Assembly (NCBI RefSeq): GCF_022394535.1
Contig: NZ_CP089414.1
Location: forward strand, 1,860,001-1,924,000
DNA from: Dyella terrae
Lineage (GTDB): Bacteria; Pseudomonadota; Gammaproteobacteria; Xanthomonadales; Rhodanobacteraceae
Reading direction: 5' to 3'
Length of the DNA stretch: 64,000 nt
Part shown: in pieces, positions 1-10,038 of the stretch
Position numbering within the stretch: the first letter of the stretch is position 1
Layout of the letters: every line of letters begins with the position of its first letter
Notes under the pieces: generated by a model
Seen by the model: only the letters and a program-made list of their open reading frames with translations
Told to the model about the DNA's origin: nothing
Database searches by the model: none
Position numbers and translations under genes: made by a program

Positions 1-2
1 GT

Positions 3-1205
3 ACGCACGCACAGATCGGTGGACTCGACCCTGCACAAGCACGCGCCTCGCTCGCGCACTGGCAGGACACCGCGCCACCGATCGACGCCAACGAGTACCA
101 ACAACGCATCGAGCGCGCCCGCGCCCTGCTGCGCGAGCAAGGCGTCGATGCCCTGCTGATCACCGCAGGCACCTCGCTACGCTATTTCACCGGCGTACCG
201 TGGGGCGCCAGCGAACGCCTCGTGGGCATGTTGCTCACCGCGCGTGGTGAGCCCATCGTCATCTGCCCCGGTTTCGAAGCCGGCTCGCTGAAACCCGTGC
301 TGCGCATTCCGGCCGACATTCGCCTATGGGAAGAGCACGAGGATCCCCAGCAGCTCGTCGCCGCTGCGCTGCGCGAGCGGGGGGCCGGCAGCCTGGCGCT
401 TGATCCCGCTGCGCCTTACGTCGTCGCCTCGCGTCTGCGCGCCGTGCTCGGTGGCAAGCCGCTGAGCGACGCCAGTGTCATCGTCGATAGCTGCCGCATG
501 TGTAAATCATCGGCGGAACTGGCCCTGATGAAACAGGCCACGGCGATGACGTTACACGTGCATCGTCTCGCTGCAGGGCTGATCCGTGAAGGCATCAGTC
601 GCACCGAACTCGTACGCTTCATCGACGACGCGCATCGCGCATTGGGTGCGGATAACGGCTCCACCTTTTGCATCGTGCAGTTCGGTCAGGCTACCGCCTA
701 CCCGCACGGCGTTCCCGGCGAGCAGTACCTGCAACCGAGCGAACTGGTGTTGATCGACACCGGCTGCACCGTGCAGGGCTACCACTCGGACATCACTCGC
801 ACTTATATCTTCGGACAGCCAAGTACGGAGCAGGCGCGCATCTGGGAACTGGAGCAGGCGGCTCAGCGCGCTGCGTTCGAGGCCATACGGCCCGGGGTTG
901 CCTGCGAAGCCGTGGATGCCGCAGCACGCCGCGTAGTCGAAAAGGCTGGCTTGGGGCCGGACTACCGCTTGCCAGGCATTCCGCATCGCACCGGCCACGG
1001 CTGCGGCCTGAGCATTCACGAAACTCCGTACCTGGTGCGTGGCGATCACACGCTGTTGCAACCGGGCATGTGCGCCAGCAACGAACCGATGATCGTGGTG
1101 CCCGACCGTTTCGGTGTGCGCCTGGAAGATCATTTCTACGTCACCGAGGATGGCGCTGCCTGGTTTACGCCGCCCTCGCCCGCCATCGATCAGCCCTTCG
1201 CATGA
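3..1205 (+). CDS. M24 family Xaa-Pro aminopeptidase/dipeptidase, 5' end cut by the window
   Basis: The reading frame is already open at base 3 and runs to TGA at 1203-1205, so the N-terminus lies outside the window. The N-terminal part (creatinase-like, including the RYFTGVPWG stretch near 180-210) is followed by a pita-bread M24 domain. The five metal ligands are visible: the Asp codons at 756 and 789 (DTGCTVQGYHSD), the His codon at 996 (TGHGCG), and the Glu codons at 1083 (NEPM) and 1125 (RLEDHF). These fit a dinuclear metallopeptidase that removes residues next to proline. No signal peptide can be judged. The first internal ATG at 222 is unlikely to be the start, because homologous N-domain sequence precedes it. 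The exact substrate (aminopeptidase P or prolidase) cannot be told. Confidence 0.9.
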   Translation, partial: THAQIGGLDPAQARASLAHWQDTAPPIDANEYQQRIERARALLREQGVDALLITAGTSLRYFTGVPWGASERLVGMLLTARGEPIVICPGFEAGSLKPVLRIPADIRLWEEHEDPQQLVAAALRERGAGSLALDPAAPYVVASRLRAVLGGKPLSDASVIVDSCRMCKSSAELALMKQATAMTLHVHRLAAGLIREGISRTELVRFIDDAHRALGADNGSTFCIVQFGQATAYPHGVPGEQYLQPSELVLIDTGCTVQGYHSDITRTYIFGQPSTEQARIWELEQAAQRAAFEAIRPGVACEAVDAAARRVVEKAGLGPDYRLPGIPHRTGHGCGLSIHETPYLVRGDHTLLQPGMCASNEPMIVVPDRFGVRLEDHFYVTEDGAAWFTPPSPAIDQPFA

Positions 1206-1222
1206 TCTCGACACCACCATGT

Positions 1223-1282
1223 AGGAGCGCACCTTGTGCACGACCGTCGCCCGGCGACGGCTCACGCACAAGGTGCGCTCCT
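1223..1282. repeat. REP-like long hairpin (GTAGGAGCGC type)
   Basis: A perfect 17-bp inverted repeat (1223-1239 with 1266-1282) encloses a second nested stem (CCGTCGC at 1244-1250 with GCGACGG at 1254-1260). The outer arm begins AGGAGCGCACCTTG. Repeats of this GTAGGAGCGC style are common between genes in Pseudomonas and Xanthomonadales and are often linked to RAYT transposases, but no RAYT gene is present here. It lies between the M24 peptidase and the DUF885 gene and could also act as an mRNA 3'-end stabiliser. Confidence 0.75.
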
Positions 1283-1309
1283 GCAGGTGCATACACCTAG
1301 GACAGCGAC

Positions 1310-3064
1310 ATGAAGCCCCTCATCCTTGCCCTTGCCTGCACACTCTGCTTCGCCGCCATGCTGCCGGCACACGCAGACGACGACACCACCACCCGCTTCC
1401 ATACGATCTACACCCGGGAGTGGGCCTGGCGACAAGCGCAGTTCAAGGGGGAGGATGACGAAGACAGCCACGACAGCGCGCTGGCCGATCACCTGCCCAA
1501 GGTCGACGCCGCCACGCAGGCCGAGCGCGAACGCTACTGGGCCGACGTGCTGAAACAGCTCGACGCGATGTCGCCCACCCAATTGCATGGCGATGATCCG
1601 GTCAACTACGCCGTCTACCGCAACCAGATCCAGACCTTGCTGGCCGACCAGCAATTCCACACCTGGGAAATGCCGTTCAATAGCGACTCGGCGTTCTGGA
1701 CCAACCTGGGCTTCACCGCGCGCCGCACGCTGCGCACAGCGGACGATTACCGCCACTACATCGACCAACTGAGGGACATCCCGCGCTATTTCGATGAGCA
1801 GACCGCCAACATGCGCGCGGGCCTTGCCCGTGGCTTCAGCGTGCCCCGCGTGACGCTGACTGGGCGCGATCAGTCCATCGCCGACGTGGCTAACGCCAAG
1901 GGCGACGACAACCTGTTCTACACGCCGTTCCGCAAGATGCCATCCATTATCCCGGCAAGCGAACAAGCGCAGTTGCGCGCGCAGGGCCGTGAAGCCATCC
2001 AGCGCTCGGTGATTCCCTCCTACGCGAAGTTGCTGGACTTCATGCAAAACACGTACATGAAGCAGGCGCGTACCACGCTCGCGGCGGAAGCCATGCCGGA
2101 GGGCAAAGCGTTCTATCAATCGCAGATCCGCGAGTTCACCACGCTGGACATGACGCCGGATGCGATTCACGACCTGGGTCTCAAGGAAGTGGCGCGTATC
2201 CATCAGGAGATGGATGAAACCATCCACGACAGCGGCTTCAAGGGTAGCTTCCCCGAGTTCCTGCATTACCTGCGCACGGATCCCAAGTTCTACCCGAAGA
2301 CGCCCGACGAACTGCTCAAGGACGCCGCGTGGATCGCCAAGCGTGTGGACGGCAAGATCGGCAACTACATCGGCCGCCTGCCACGCCAGCGCTTCGCCAT
2401 CGAGCCGGTGCCCGCCGATCTGGCGCCGTTCTACACAGGCGGGCGCGGTGGCCCGGGTATCTATCTGGTGAATACCTATGATCTTCCCTCGCGTCCGCTG
2501 TACTCGCTCACCGCGCTGACGTTGCACGAATCAGCACCAGGCCATGCGCTGCAAATGCCGCTGGCAGCCGAACACGAAGGCTTACCGGACTTCCGTCGCT
2601 ATACCTACATCTCCGCTTACGGCGAAGGCTGGGCGCTCTACTCCGAGCGATTGGGCGTGGAGATGGACATGTATGACACGCCCTACGATCGCTTCGGTTA
2701 TTTGAGCTACCAGATGTGGCGCGCCTGTCGCCTGGTGGTGGACACCGGCATCCACCACAAGGGTTGGACGCGCGAGCAGGCTCAGGCCTTCATGCGCGAC
2801 AACACGGCGCTCAGCGAGCACGAAATCGAGACCGAGGTGGATCGCTACATCGCATGGCCGGGCCAGGCGCTGTCGTACTACCTGGGCGAACTGGCCATCG
2901 TTGATGCGCGCGCCAGGGCGGAAAAAGCGCTCGGGGAGCGCTTCGACCTCCGCGCGTTCCACGATACGGTGCTCTCGCTCGGCTCGGTGCCACTGCCGGT
3001 ACTGCAGCAAGAGGTGGACAAGTTCATCGCAAGCGGCGGCAAGTCGCCGTACGCCACAAAGTAG
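1310..3064 (+). CDS. Secreted DUF885 family protein (putative metallopeptidase-like)
   Basis: The 584-aa product starts with a classical Sec signal peptide (MKPLILALACTLCFAAMLPAHA, cleavage after about residue 22), so it is probably periplasmic or exported. The family-typical motifs are HESAPGH at residues 406-412 and YGEGWALYSE around 438-447, followed by the C-terminal WRACRLVVDTG region. These resemble a gluzincin-like zinc site (His-Glu...His plus a downstream Glu), but activity of DUF885 proteins is mostly unproven. The length fits the family (about 580-620 aa). It follows the REP-like hairpin and precedes an amino acid permease, so a role in peptide breakdown with the adjacent M24 peptidase is possible but inferred. 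Confidence 0.88.
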   Translation: MKPLILALACTLCFAAMLPAHADDDTTTRFHTIYTREWAWRQAQFKGEDDEDSHDSALADHLPKVDAATQAERERYWADVLKQLDAMSPTQLHGDDPVNYAVYRNQIQTLLADQQFHTWEMPFNSDSAFWTNLGFTARRTLRTADDYRHYIDQLRDIPRYFDEQTANMRAGLARGFSVPRVTLTGRDQSIADVANAKGDDNLFYTPFRKMPSIIPASEQAQLRAQGREAIQRSVIPSYAKLLDFMQNTYMKQARTTLAAEAMPEGKAFYQSQIREFTTLDMTPDAIHDLGLKEVARIHQEMDETIHDSGFKGSFPEFLHYLRTDPKFYPKTPDELLKDAAWIAKRVDGKIGNYIGRLPRQRFAIEPVPADLAPFYTGGRGGPGIYLVNTYDLPSRPLYSLTALTLHESAPGHALQMPLAAEHEGLPDFRRYTYISAYGEGWALYSERLGVEMDMYDTPYDRFGYLSYQMWRACRLVVDTGIHHKGWTREQAQAFMRDNTALSEHEIETEVDRYIAWPGQALSYYLGELAIVDARARAEKALGERFDLRAFHDTVLSLGSVPLPVLQQEVDKFIASGGKSPYATK

Positions 3065-3080
3065 TTCAGCGAGACAAGAC

Positions 3081-3102
3081 CGGGCGCCACACCCGGCGCC
3101 CG
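3081..3102. terminator. GC-rich hairpin after the DUF885 gene
   Basis: An 8-bp perfect stem, CGGGCGCC (3081-3088) with GGCGCCCG (3095-3102), and a 6-nt loop lie 16 bases after the DUF885 stop. There is no T-run, so it may be a weak or Rho-assisted terminator or an mRNA stabiliser. Confidence 0.45.
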
Positions 3103-3136
3103 CATAACCAGAACATAGTTTGGCGGGGAGACACCG

Positions 3137-4543
3137 ATGAGCCTGATCAACGACATGCTGCGACGAAAGCCCGTGGAATTGCTCCAGGGTGATGCAGCGA
3201 AGGGTGGTAGCGGCTTGCGCCGTGTACTGGGCCTATGGCAACTCACCGCCATTGGCCTCGGCGGCATCATCGGCGTGGGCATCTTTGTGCTCACCGGCAC
3301 CGTGGCCGCGACGCAAGCAGGCCCCGCGGTGCTGCTGTCTTTCATCATCGCCGGCATCGCCAGCGCGGCGGCAGCGTTGTGTTACGCGGAGTTCGCGGGA
3401 CTCATCCCGGTGTCCGGCAGCGCCTATACCTACGGTTACGCGGTGCTGGGCGAGTTCGCCGGCTGGATCATCGGCTGGGACTTGTTGCTGGAATATGCCT
3501 TGATCGCTGCCGTGGTTGCGGTGGGCTGGTCCGGCTACATGCAGGCCCTGCTCGACGCGGCCGGCATACCGCTGCCCGTGTGGGCGCAAGGCGCATGGGG
3601 AAGCGCACCGGGCTGTGTGGTGAATCTCCCGGCCATCGTCATTTCGATGCTCATGACCGCGCTGCTCGCCGTGCGTATGGAATGGGGTGCGCGCTTCAAT
3701 ACGCTAATCGTAGCGATCAAGATCGCCGGTGCTGCGCTGATCGTCATCGCGGGTGCGGCCTACGTGAAGCCGGAGCGCTGGCACCCCTTTATGCCGTTCG
3801 GCATGCATGGCGTGGTGACGGGCGCGGCCGTGGTGTTCTTCGCCGTGTTCGGTTACGACATGCTCACCACCGCCGCGGAGGAATCGCGCAACCCGCAACG
3901 CGACCTTCCCCGCGCCGTGCTGCTGTCGCTGGGCATCGCGATGATTCTCTATATCGCCATCTGCCTCGTGCTCACCGGCATCGTGCCGTATACGACGCTG
4001 GACAATGCCGCACCGGTGGCCAACGCGTTCACCCGCATCGGACTGCCGTGGGCGATGGTGGTGATTTCGCTAGCATCGGTCTGCGGCATCACCAGTGTGA
4101 TCTTCGCCAACCTGATGGCGGGCGCACGCATCGGCTTCAGCCTGGGACGCGACGGTCTGCTGCCCGGTTGGTTCGCTGCCGTGCATCCACGCTGGCGCAC
4201 GCCACATCGTTCCACGTTTCTACTCGGTGGCGTCACGACGATAGCGGCGGGACTCTTTCCCCTTGGCGAACTGGCCAAGCTGGTTAATATCGGCGTACTT
4301 GGCGCGTTCATCGTGATCTGCTCGGCGGTGGCCGTGCTGCGCTGGCGCCAACCCGAACTGCATCGCCCTTTCCGTACGCCACTAGTACCGCTGATACCAC
4401 TGATCGGCGTGGGCTTCTCGTGCTGGCTGATCTGGGGGCTGCCGATGATCACCTATATCCGTTTCACCATCTGGTTGGTACTCGGCTGCGTGCTGTACCT
4501 AGCCTACGGGCGTCGCAACAGCCGTCTCGCTGCTGCCTGCTGA
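3137..4543 (+). CDS. APC superfamily amino acid permease (cationic amino acid transporter-like)
   Basis: This 468-aa integral inner-membrane protein has about 12 hydrophobic segments. The hallmark first helix LGGIIGVGIFVLTG contains the unwound GxGIF-type substrate site of APC transporters, and the EFAGLIPVSGSAYTYGYAVL stretch is typical of CAT-type permeases. A GGGGAG ribosome site at 3124-3129 supports the ATG at 3137. It probably imports amino acids by proton or cation symport. Substrate cannot be fixed from sequence. Its neighbours are a peptidase-like gene upstream and an unrelated glycosidase downstream, so it is probably transcribed alone. Confidence 0.9.
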   Translation: MSLINDMLRRKPVELLQGDAAKGGSGLRRVLGLWQLTAIGLGGIIGVGIFVLTGTVAATQAGPAVLLSFIIAGIASAAAALCYAEFAGLIPVSGSAYTYGYAVLGEFAGWIIGWDLLLEYALIAAVVAVGWSGYMQALLDAAGIPLPVWAQGAWGSAPGCVVNLPAIVISMLMTALLAVRMEWGARFNTLIVAIKIAGAALIVIAGAAYVKPERWHPFMPFGMHGVVTGAAVVFFAVFGYDMLTTAAEESRNPQRDLPRAVLLSLGIAMILYIAICLVLTGIVPYTTLDNAAPVANAFTRIGLPWAMVVISLASVCGITSVIFANLMAGARIGFSLGRDGLLPGWFAAVHPRWRTPHRSTFLLGGVTTIAAGLFPLGELAKLVNIGVLGAFIVICSAVAVLRWRQPELHRPFRTPLVPLIPLIGVGFSCWLIWGLPMITYIRFTIWLVLGCVLYLAYGRRNSRLAAAC

Positions 4544-4632
4544 CACGAAACGCACGGCGATCACGTGTCACGTCCATAGTTTCGCGTGTATCTATGCGCG
4601 CGAAACGCACGAAAGAACGTCGTCGTAAAACT

Positions 4633-4648
4633 GTGCGGAATTCCGCAC
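4633..4648. promoter_or_regulatory. 16-bp perfect palindrome upstream of the GH127 gene
   Basis: GTGCGGAATTCCGCAC is a perfect dyad in the 218-bp gap between the permease and the glycosidase. A second dyad, TTTCGCG...CGCGAAA, lies at about 4578-4606. Both sit where an operator for the GH127/TonB-receptor unit would be expected. No local regulator gene is present to assign them to. Confidence 0.4.
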
Positions 4649-4761
4649 GCGATTCCCGCAAATGACACAAGACGATTTGCCTATGTGACGGCAGGATGAA
4701 ATACAGAGCGGTGGAGTGCATCACCGCCACACGAGATGCTCAGACTGGTCGGGGAGGCCAC

Positions 4762-6724
4762 ATGCCTGAACGCGTCGATCACCGCAGACGCTTTCTGAAG
4801 CGCGCAGCGACGACGCTGGCGTCGCTCGCGGTCTTGCCGAAAGCGATGGCGCTTGCGCCGGACGTGGCCGATACGGCCACGCCTGCAACCCCTGGCTTTT
4901 CGCCTGGCGTGCAGGATCAGCCGGTTCGTCGTGTGTATCCCTTCGATCTGCGCCAGGTGCGCCTGCTCGACAGCGACTTCTCCCGCGCCGCGGCGATCAA
5001 CCAGCGTTACCTCCACACACTTCCCGTCGACCGACTTGTCCACACGTTTCGTGTGCAGGCGGGAATCCCATCCAACGCCAAACCGTTCGGTGGCTGGGAG
5101 AAGCCCGATTGCGAATTGCGTGGTCACTTCACGGGGGGGTCACTATCTTTCAGCCGTGGCTATCGCCTATGCGACCACGGGCGATCAGGAGTTGAAGCAA
5201 CGTGGCGATGAACTGGTTGCTGCGCTGGCAGCCTGCCAGCAACCCAACGGCTATCTCAGCGCGTTTCCATCGAGTTTCTTCGACCGACTGAGCAGCGGCC
5301 AGAAAGTGTGGGCGCCGTTCTACACGATCCACAAGATCCTCGTCGGCATGCTCGACATGCACGAGTACGCCGGCAATGCGCAGGCGTTACAGGTCGCCGT
5401 AGGTATCGGCAACTGGACGGTGCGCTGGCTCAACGGCTTCTCCGACGCGGAGATGGCGCACATCCTCAAGACCGAATACGGCGGCATGAACGACGGCCTG
5501 TATCGGCTCTATGCGATTACCGGCAATGGGCGCTATCTCGATGCCGCCCATCGTTTTGATCAGGCATCACTGTTCGATCCGCTGTCCGGGCATCGCGACG
5601 AATTGCAGGGGTTGCACAGCAATACGCAGATACCAAAAGTCCTTGGTGCTGCGCGCCGCTACGAATTGACCGGCGAACCGCGTTACCGACGCATCGCTGA
5701 GTTCTTCTGGGAAACGGTGACGCGCAATCGCAGCTACGCCACGGGTGGTTCGAGCAACGACGAGTTCTGGAACACACCGCCCGGTGATCTCAAAGGTCAG
5801 CTTGGCCTGTACAGCGCCGAGTGCTGCGTGGCGTACAACCTGATGAAACTGACGCGCCATATCTATGCGTGGAACGGTGACCCACGCGCGTTCGATTATT
5901 ACGAGCGCACGCTCTACAACGCGCGCCTTGGTACGCAGGATGGCGACGGCATGAAGCTGTACTACTACCCGCTGCAGCCGGGCGCTGCGAAGTTCTACAA
6001 CTCGCCCACGGACTCGTTCTGGTGCTGCACCGGTACCGGCGCCGAGGAGTTCGCTCGCTTCAACGACAATATTTACTTCCGCGATCACGACGATCTGTAC
6101 GTCAACCTGTTCATACCGTCGGAATTGGATTGGCAGGAACGGAAGCTGCGACTGCGCCAGGAAACCGCGTTCCCGCGCGAACCACTCACAAAGTTGAAGC
6201 TGTCTCTTGCTGCGCCCACCACGTTTGCATTGAACCTGCGCGTGCCGAGCTGGATCGGCAGCGGTGCCCGCGTACGTATCAACGACCAGCCGCTCGATGT
6301 GTTTGCCTCGCCCGGAAGCTATCTGACGCTCCAGCGCGAGTGGCATGACGGTGATCGCGTCGAGATGGACCTGCCCATGCGCCTGAGCACCGAGTCCCTA
6401 CCCGGCGACGACAACTTGCAGGCCACGCTCTACGGTCCGCTTGTGCTCGCGGCGCGCCTGGGCGACAAGGGCCTGACTCGCGACATGCAGTACTGCGGTT
6501 ACGACGCGGCACCCAAGCCCGAACCCAAGCCGTGGCCCGCGCCACGGGTCACCGCGAGCGGTACGAATGAGGCGCCCTGGATGAACGTGCTGTCGGCGCA
6601 GGATCTGCGCTTCGAGGCACAAACCCGCGACGGCAAGCTGCCGGTCGCACCACTCAATCAAGTGCATGGCGAGCGTTACGCCGTGTACTGGCAAACGGAA
6701 CCCGGCGCACTCGGCAACAGCTGA
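4762..6724 (+). pseudogene. GH127 (DUF1680) beta-L-arabinofuranosidase-like, Tat-exported, frameshifted at a G7 tract
   Basis: The N-terminal frame starts at ATG 4762 (GGGGAGG ribosome site at 4751) with a twin-arginine signal HRRRFLKRAATTLASLAVL. It reads well to RGHFTGG and then leaves frame at seven Gs (5133-5139). The rest of the protein (HYLSAVAIAY onward to TGA at 6722-6724) is in the next frame. Removing one G restores a continuous protein of about 653 aa, normal for GH127. The zinc/catalytic cysteine signatures of the family are intact (LYSAECC near 5813-5830 and SFWCCTGTG near 6018-6040), as is the EYGGMND segment. GH127 enzymes release terminal beta-L-arabinofuranose using a cysteine nucleophile. 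The intact downstream frame argues for a recent mutation, a sequencing error or slippage. It sits directly before a TonB-dependent receptor, suggesting a small arabinan or glycoprotein uptake unit. Confidence 0.85.
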
Positions 6725-6900
6725 GGACGCCAACCCGCCCGCCGCCATCACGGCGGGCAGTCACGGAGTGCACTCGGCGCTCGCGCGCCGCCGCGCCTCT
6801 ACAACGGCAAAACGATTCGGTTGGGCTTGCCCGACACGGCGCCGTGTTGCCTGCAGAAATAGCTCCCGAGCCCATGCCGACCTGTCACGCGAGGAACTCC

Positions 6901-9792
6901 ATGCATCGCACGTACGACCAGCCGCCCACGCTCCGACCTAAACTGCTCACGCTTGCCCTGATGGCGCATCTCGCGATCATGGCCGTACTGGCGCCCACTA
7001 TCGTTCACGCACAGGACACCGCCCCACCCGCCGACAACGCGCCGGCCACCACTGACAAGGCCAAGACACTCGAAAGCGTCACCGTCACCGGCTCACGCAT
7101 CCGCCGCGTGGACGTGGAAACCGCCAATCCCGTGGTAACAGTCGACCGTTCGCAGATCGCCGCCAGCGGCAAAGCCACGCTGGGCGACATTGTGCAGGAG
7201 TTGCCATCGATCGCCGGCAACGCTACCAACGCCAACACCAACAATGGTGGTGGCACCGGCGCCGCCACGATTTCACTGCGCGGCATGGGCGACAAGCGCA
7301 CGCTCATCCTGGTGAATGGCGTACGCCTGGCTTACAACGACGTCAACAGCATTCCGGCCAACATGATTGACCGCGTCGAAGTGCTGAGCGACGGCGCCTC
7401 GGCCATTTACGGTTCGGACGCCATTGGCGGCGTGGTGAACTTCATCCTGCGGGACAAGTTCGACGGCGTGCAGTTCTCCGGCGATTTCGGCGAGAGCAGT
7501 CACAGCGACGGCTTCCGCCGCAACTTCTCGCTTACCGCAGGCCATACGGGTCAGCGTGGCAGCATCGTGGCGGGCATCGACCACCAGAGCCTGGATGCGG
7601 TTTCCGCCAGCTCCCGCGCGTTCTCGCGCGATGCCCTCAACCTCACTGGTGGGCAGGTGATCGTCAGCGGATCCTCCGCCACGCCATCGGGCTCGATCAC
7701 CCTTCCCCGTTCGGTCGCCGGCCAGATCGGTTGTGGCTCGCGCGTGTCGCTCAACTCTGGCGTGAGCGGTGCCACCACGCTCAACAACTATCACTGCTAC
7801 AGCAACGCCGATACCTATAACTACCAAGGCGACAACATTCTGCAGACGCCACAGGAGCGCAACAGCCTCTTCCTGATTGGCAAGTACAAACTGACAGACG
7901 CTGTCGAGGCGTACGCCAACTTCTACTACACCAAGACGCAGTCGGATTCGCAGATCGCGCCCGTACCGGTGTTCGCCAATGGCGATAATTTCGTGGTCTC
8001 CGCGCAGAACTATTACAACCCGTTCGGCGTGAACTTCGGTACGGATCGCGTAACCGGAGACAACTACGGCGACTTCAACACGCGCTTCACCACGCTGGGC
8101 TACCGTCGCTATCAGTACAAGACCTACAACATGCAGTTCACGCCGGGCCTGCGCGGTAACTTCGGCGATAGCTCCTGGCAATGGGACACCAACTTCAACT
8201 ACGGCAAGGTGCGACAGAAGTCCGTCAATTACGGCTTTCTCGACTACGCGCAGCTGCAGCAGGGGTTGGGGCCGTCCTTCCTCGATGCGTCCACGGGCAA
8301 GGTCACTTGCGGCACACCCGGCAGTCCGATTTCCGGTTGCACGCCGATCAATATCTTCAACGTCAACGATCCGACCACCATTGCCGCGCTGCGCGATATC
8401 CAACGCAACCCCACGGCCACCAATGACTACATCGTCAAACAGTTCGAGGCCAACGCGAACGGCAACCTGTTCAGCCTTCCCGCTGGCGAGGTGAGCCTTG
8501 CCACAGGCGTGTCCTATCGCAAGGAGAGCACATCCACCTGGACCGATCCGCTGGCGGTCGGTGATGCCAACGGTCTTTGCGGCATCGTGGAGTTCTGTAC
8601 CTCGGTGCTTTCGGGCAGCTTCAACGTGAAGGAAGCCTATGCGGAAGCGCTGTTTCCCCTGCTTGCGGACAAGCCTTGGGCACAAGCGCTGAACATCACC
8701 ATCGGCTCGCGTTATTCCGACTACAGCACGGCAGGTAGCAATACCAGCAGCAAGGTTGCACTGGAGTGGCGCCCCATACAGAACCTGTTGCTGCGCGGCA
8801 CCGTATCCCAAGTGTTCCGCGCCCCGAACATCAACGAACTGTATTCGGGCATTGCCAACGATTCGCCGACCGTCAACGATCCCTGCAATTTCTACACAGG
8901 CGGCCACGCACAGGCCTGCGCCAACGTGCCCGTGGATGGTAGTTATCAGCAGGCTAATCCACAGATCTCCGCGAAGACCTCGGGCGCGGTGCCAGCCGGC
9001 TATCAGCTCAAGCCCGAGCAGGGAAAATCGTTCGACTTCGGCGTGGTGTACGACCCGCAATGGCTGCCGGGCCTGTCGATGAGTGCGGACGTGTGGCGCA
9101 TCAACCTCAACGACACCATTACCGCGATTTCGGCACAGACCGTGCTCAACCAGTGCTACGCCAATGCAGCCAGCCCGTTCTGTAACTTCATCCATCGCTT
9201 TGACACTGGCAACATCAACTACGTGTCGGAGCCCACGGTGAACCTCGGCGCGCTATCCACCAAGGGCGTAGATGGCACCCTGGCCTATCGCTTCGACGAA
9301 ACCCGCTTCGGCCGCTTCAACGCGCGACTCGATTGGACCTACGTAGCGCGCTATGACATCAACCCCGATCCGGCGGACCCGACTGCGGTCACCATCCACA
9401 ACGCCGGCAAGTACACCTACGCCTATGGCAACTTCCCCCGCTGGCGTGGGCTGGCCACGCTCAACTGGACCCGCGGCCCGTGGAGCGCGAGCTGGCGCAT
9501 CCGCTATATCGGCCGCACGCAGGTAGGCAGCGCCGACGAACAACAACAGCTATCGGCCGACCTTTCGATACCGGCAGTGGTACGCAGGGTGGGCGCGTAT
9601 GCGTACCACAACGTGCAGGCCGGCTACGACTTCGCCCCCTGGCATACACGGCTGGACCTGGGCGTCGACAACGTGACCAACAAACAACCGCCCCTGCTCT
9701 ACCAGAACAATGTGACGAACTCGAACACCGACGTAGCAACCTACGACGTGATGGGTCGGTACTACTGGCTCAGGGCAACCGTGACGTTCTGA
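6901..9792 (+). CDS. TonB-dependent outer-membrane receptor
   Basis: The start at 6901 is preferred over upstream in-frame ATGs because GAGGAA lies at 6891-6896. The resulting 963-aa protein begins with an extended signal peptide ending near VHAQ. The plug domain begins with ESVTVTGSRIRR, followed by TLILVNGVRL and VEVLSDGASAIYGSDAIGG, the usual plug signatures. A 22-strand barrel follows and ends in the terminal aromatic residue (RATVTF) needed for BAM recognition. It imports a ligand using TonB/ExbBD energy. Its position straight after the GH127 gene suggests an arabinose-containing oligosaccharide, but this is inference from context. Confidence 0.93.
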   Translation: MHRTYDQPPTLRPKLLTLALMAHLAIMAVLAPTIVHAQDTAPPADNAPATTDKAKTLESVTVTGSRIRRVDVETANPVVTVDRSQIAASGKATLGDIVQELPSIAGNATNANTNNGGGTGAATISLRGMGDKRTLILVNGVRLAYNDVNSIPANMIDRVEVLSDGASAIYGSDAIGGVVNFILRDKFDGVQFSGDFGESSHSDGFRRNFSLTAGHTGQRGSIVAGIDHQSLDAVSASSRAFSRDALNLTGGQVIVSGSSATPSGSITLPRSVAGQIGCGSRVSLNSGVSGATTLNNYHCYSNADTYNYQGDNILQTPQERNSLFLIGKYKLTDAVEAYANFYYTKTQSDSQIAPVPVFANGDNFVVSAQNYYNPFGVNFGTDRVTGDNYGDFNTRFTTLGYRRYQYKTYNMQFTPGLRGNFGDSSWQWDTNFNYGKVRQKSVNYGFLDYAQLQQGLGPSFLDASTGKVTCGTPGSPISGCTPINIFNVNDPTTIAALRDIQRNPTATNDYIVKQFEANANGNLFSLPAGEVSLATGVSYRKESTSTWTDPLAVGDANGLCGIVEFCTSVLSGSFNVKEAYAEALFPLLADKPWAQALNITIGSRYSDYSTAGSNTSSKVALEWRPIQNLLLRGTVSQVFRAPNINELYSGIANDSPTVNDPCNFYTGGHAQACANVPVDGSYQQANPQISAKTSGAVPAGYQLKPEQGKSFDFGVVYDPQWLPGLSMSADVWRINLNDTITAISAQTVLNQCYANAASPFCNFIHRFDTGNINYVSEPTVNLGALSTKGVDGTLAYRFDETRFGRFNARLDWTYVARYDINPDPADPTAVTIHNAGKYTYAYGNFPRWRGLATLNWTRGPWSASWRIRYIGRTQVGSADEQQQLSADLSIPAVVRRVGAYAYHNVQAGYDFAPWHTRLDLGVDNVTNKQPPLLYQNNVTNSNTDVATYDVMGRYYWLRATVTF

Positions 9793-9799
9793 CGCCCAC

Positions 9800-9836
9800 T
9801 GGCGTACGGGGTTACGGAAAATTTCTCCGTACGCCA
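9800..9836. repeat. Inverted repeat after the TonB receptor gene
   Basis: TGGCGTACGG (9800-9809) pairs perfectly with CCGTACGCCA (9827-9836) across a 17-nt loop that begins GGTTACGG. There is no T-run next to it. It is probably a transcript-end hairpin or a small dispersed repeat. Confidence 0.5.
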
Positions 9837-9902
9837 ACCACTTGCGGCATCGCAACAAGCCTTGCCCCGGGGACGTACTAGACTATTCAACTAAATTCAT
9901 CG

Positions 9903-9925
9903 CCCCGACCACTGGTCGGGGTTTT
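9903..9925 (+). terminator. Rho-independent terminator-like hairpin
   Basis: The stem CCCCGACC/GGTCGGGG with a tiny loop is followed by TTTT. It lies about 110 bases after the TonB-receptor stop and 114 bases before the leucine dehydrogenase start, so it would separate the two transcripts. Confidence 0.65.
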
Positions 9926-10038
9926 GACTTTAAGGCTTTAGTTGTTAGTCCCGGCGGGGTCGCACTGGATCGAACCCCGCCTCCATTCCTGCGGATGCCC
10001 GTCCCCACAGCACCGCCAAACGTGGAGTCTCCGTTCCA

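Noticed and set aside
4696..4761. Upstream ATG at 4696 as start of the GH127 gene
   Set aside because: ATG 4762 has a good ribosome site and is followed directly by the twin-arginine signal; the extra 22 residues would bury it.
7273..9195. 640-aa open frame antisense to the first TonB receptor
   Set aside because: It is a shadow of a well-supported receptor gene in GC-rich DNA; no signal, domain or ribosome site.
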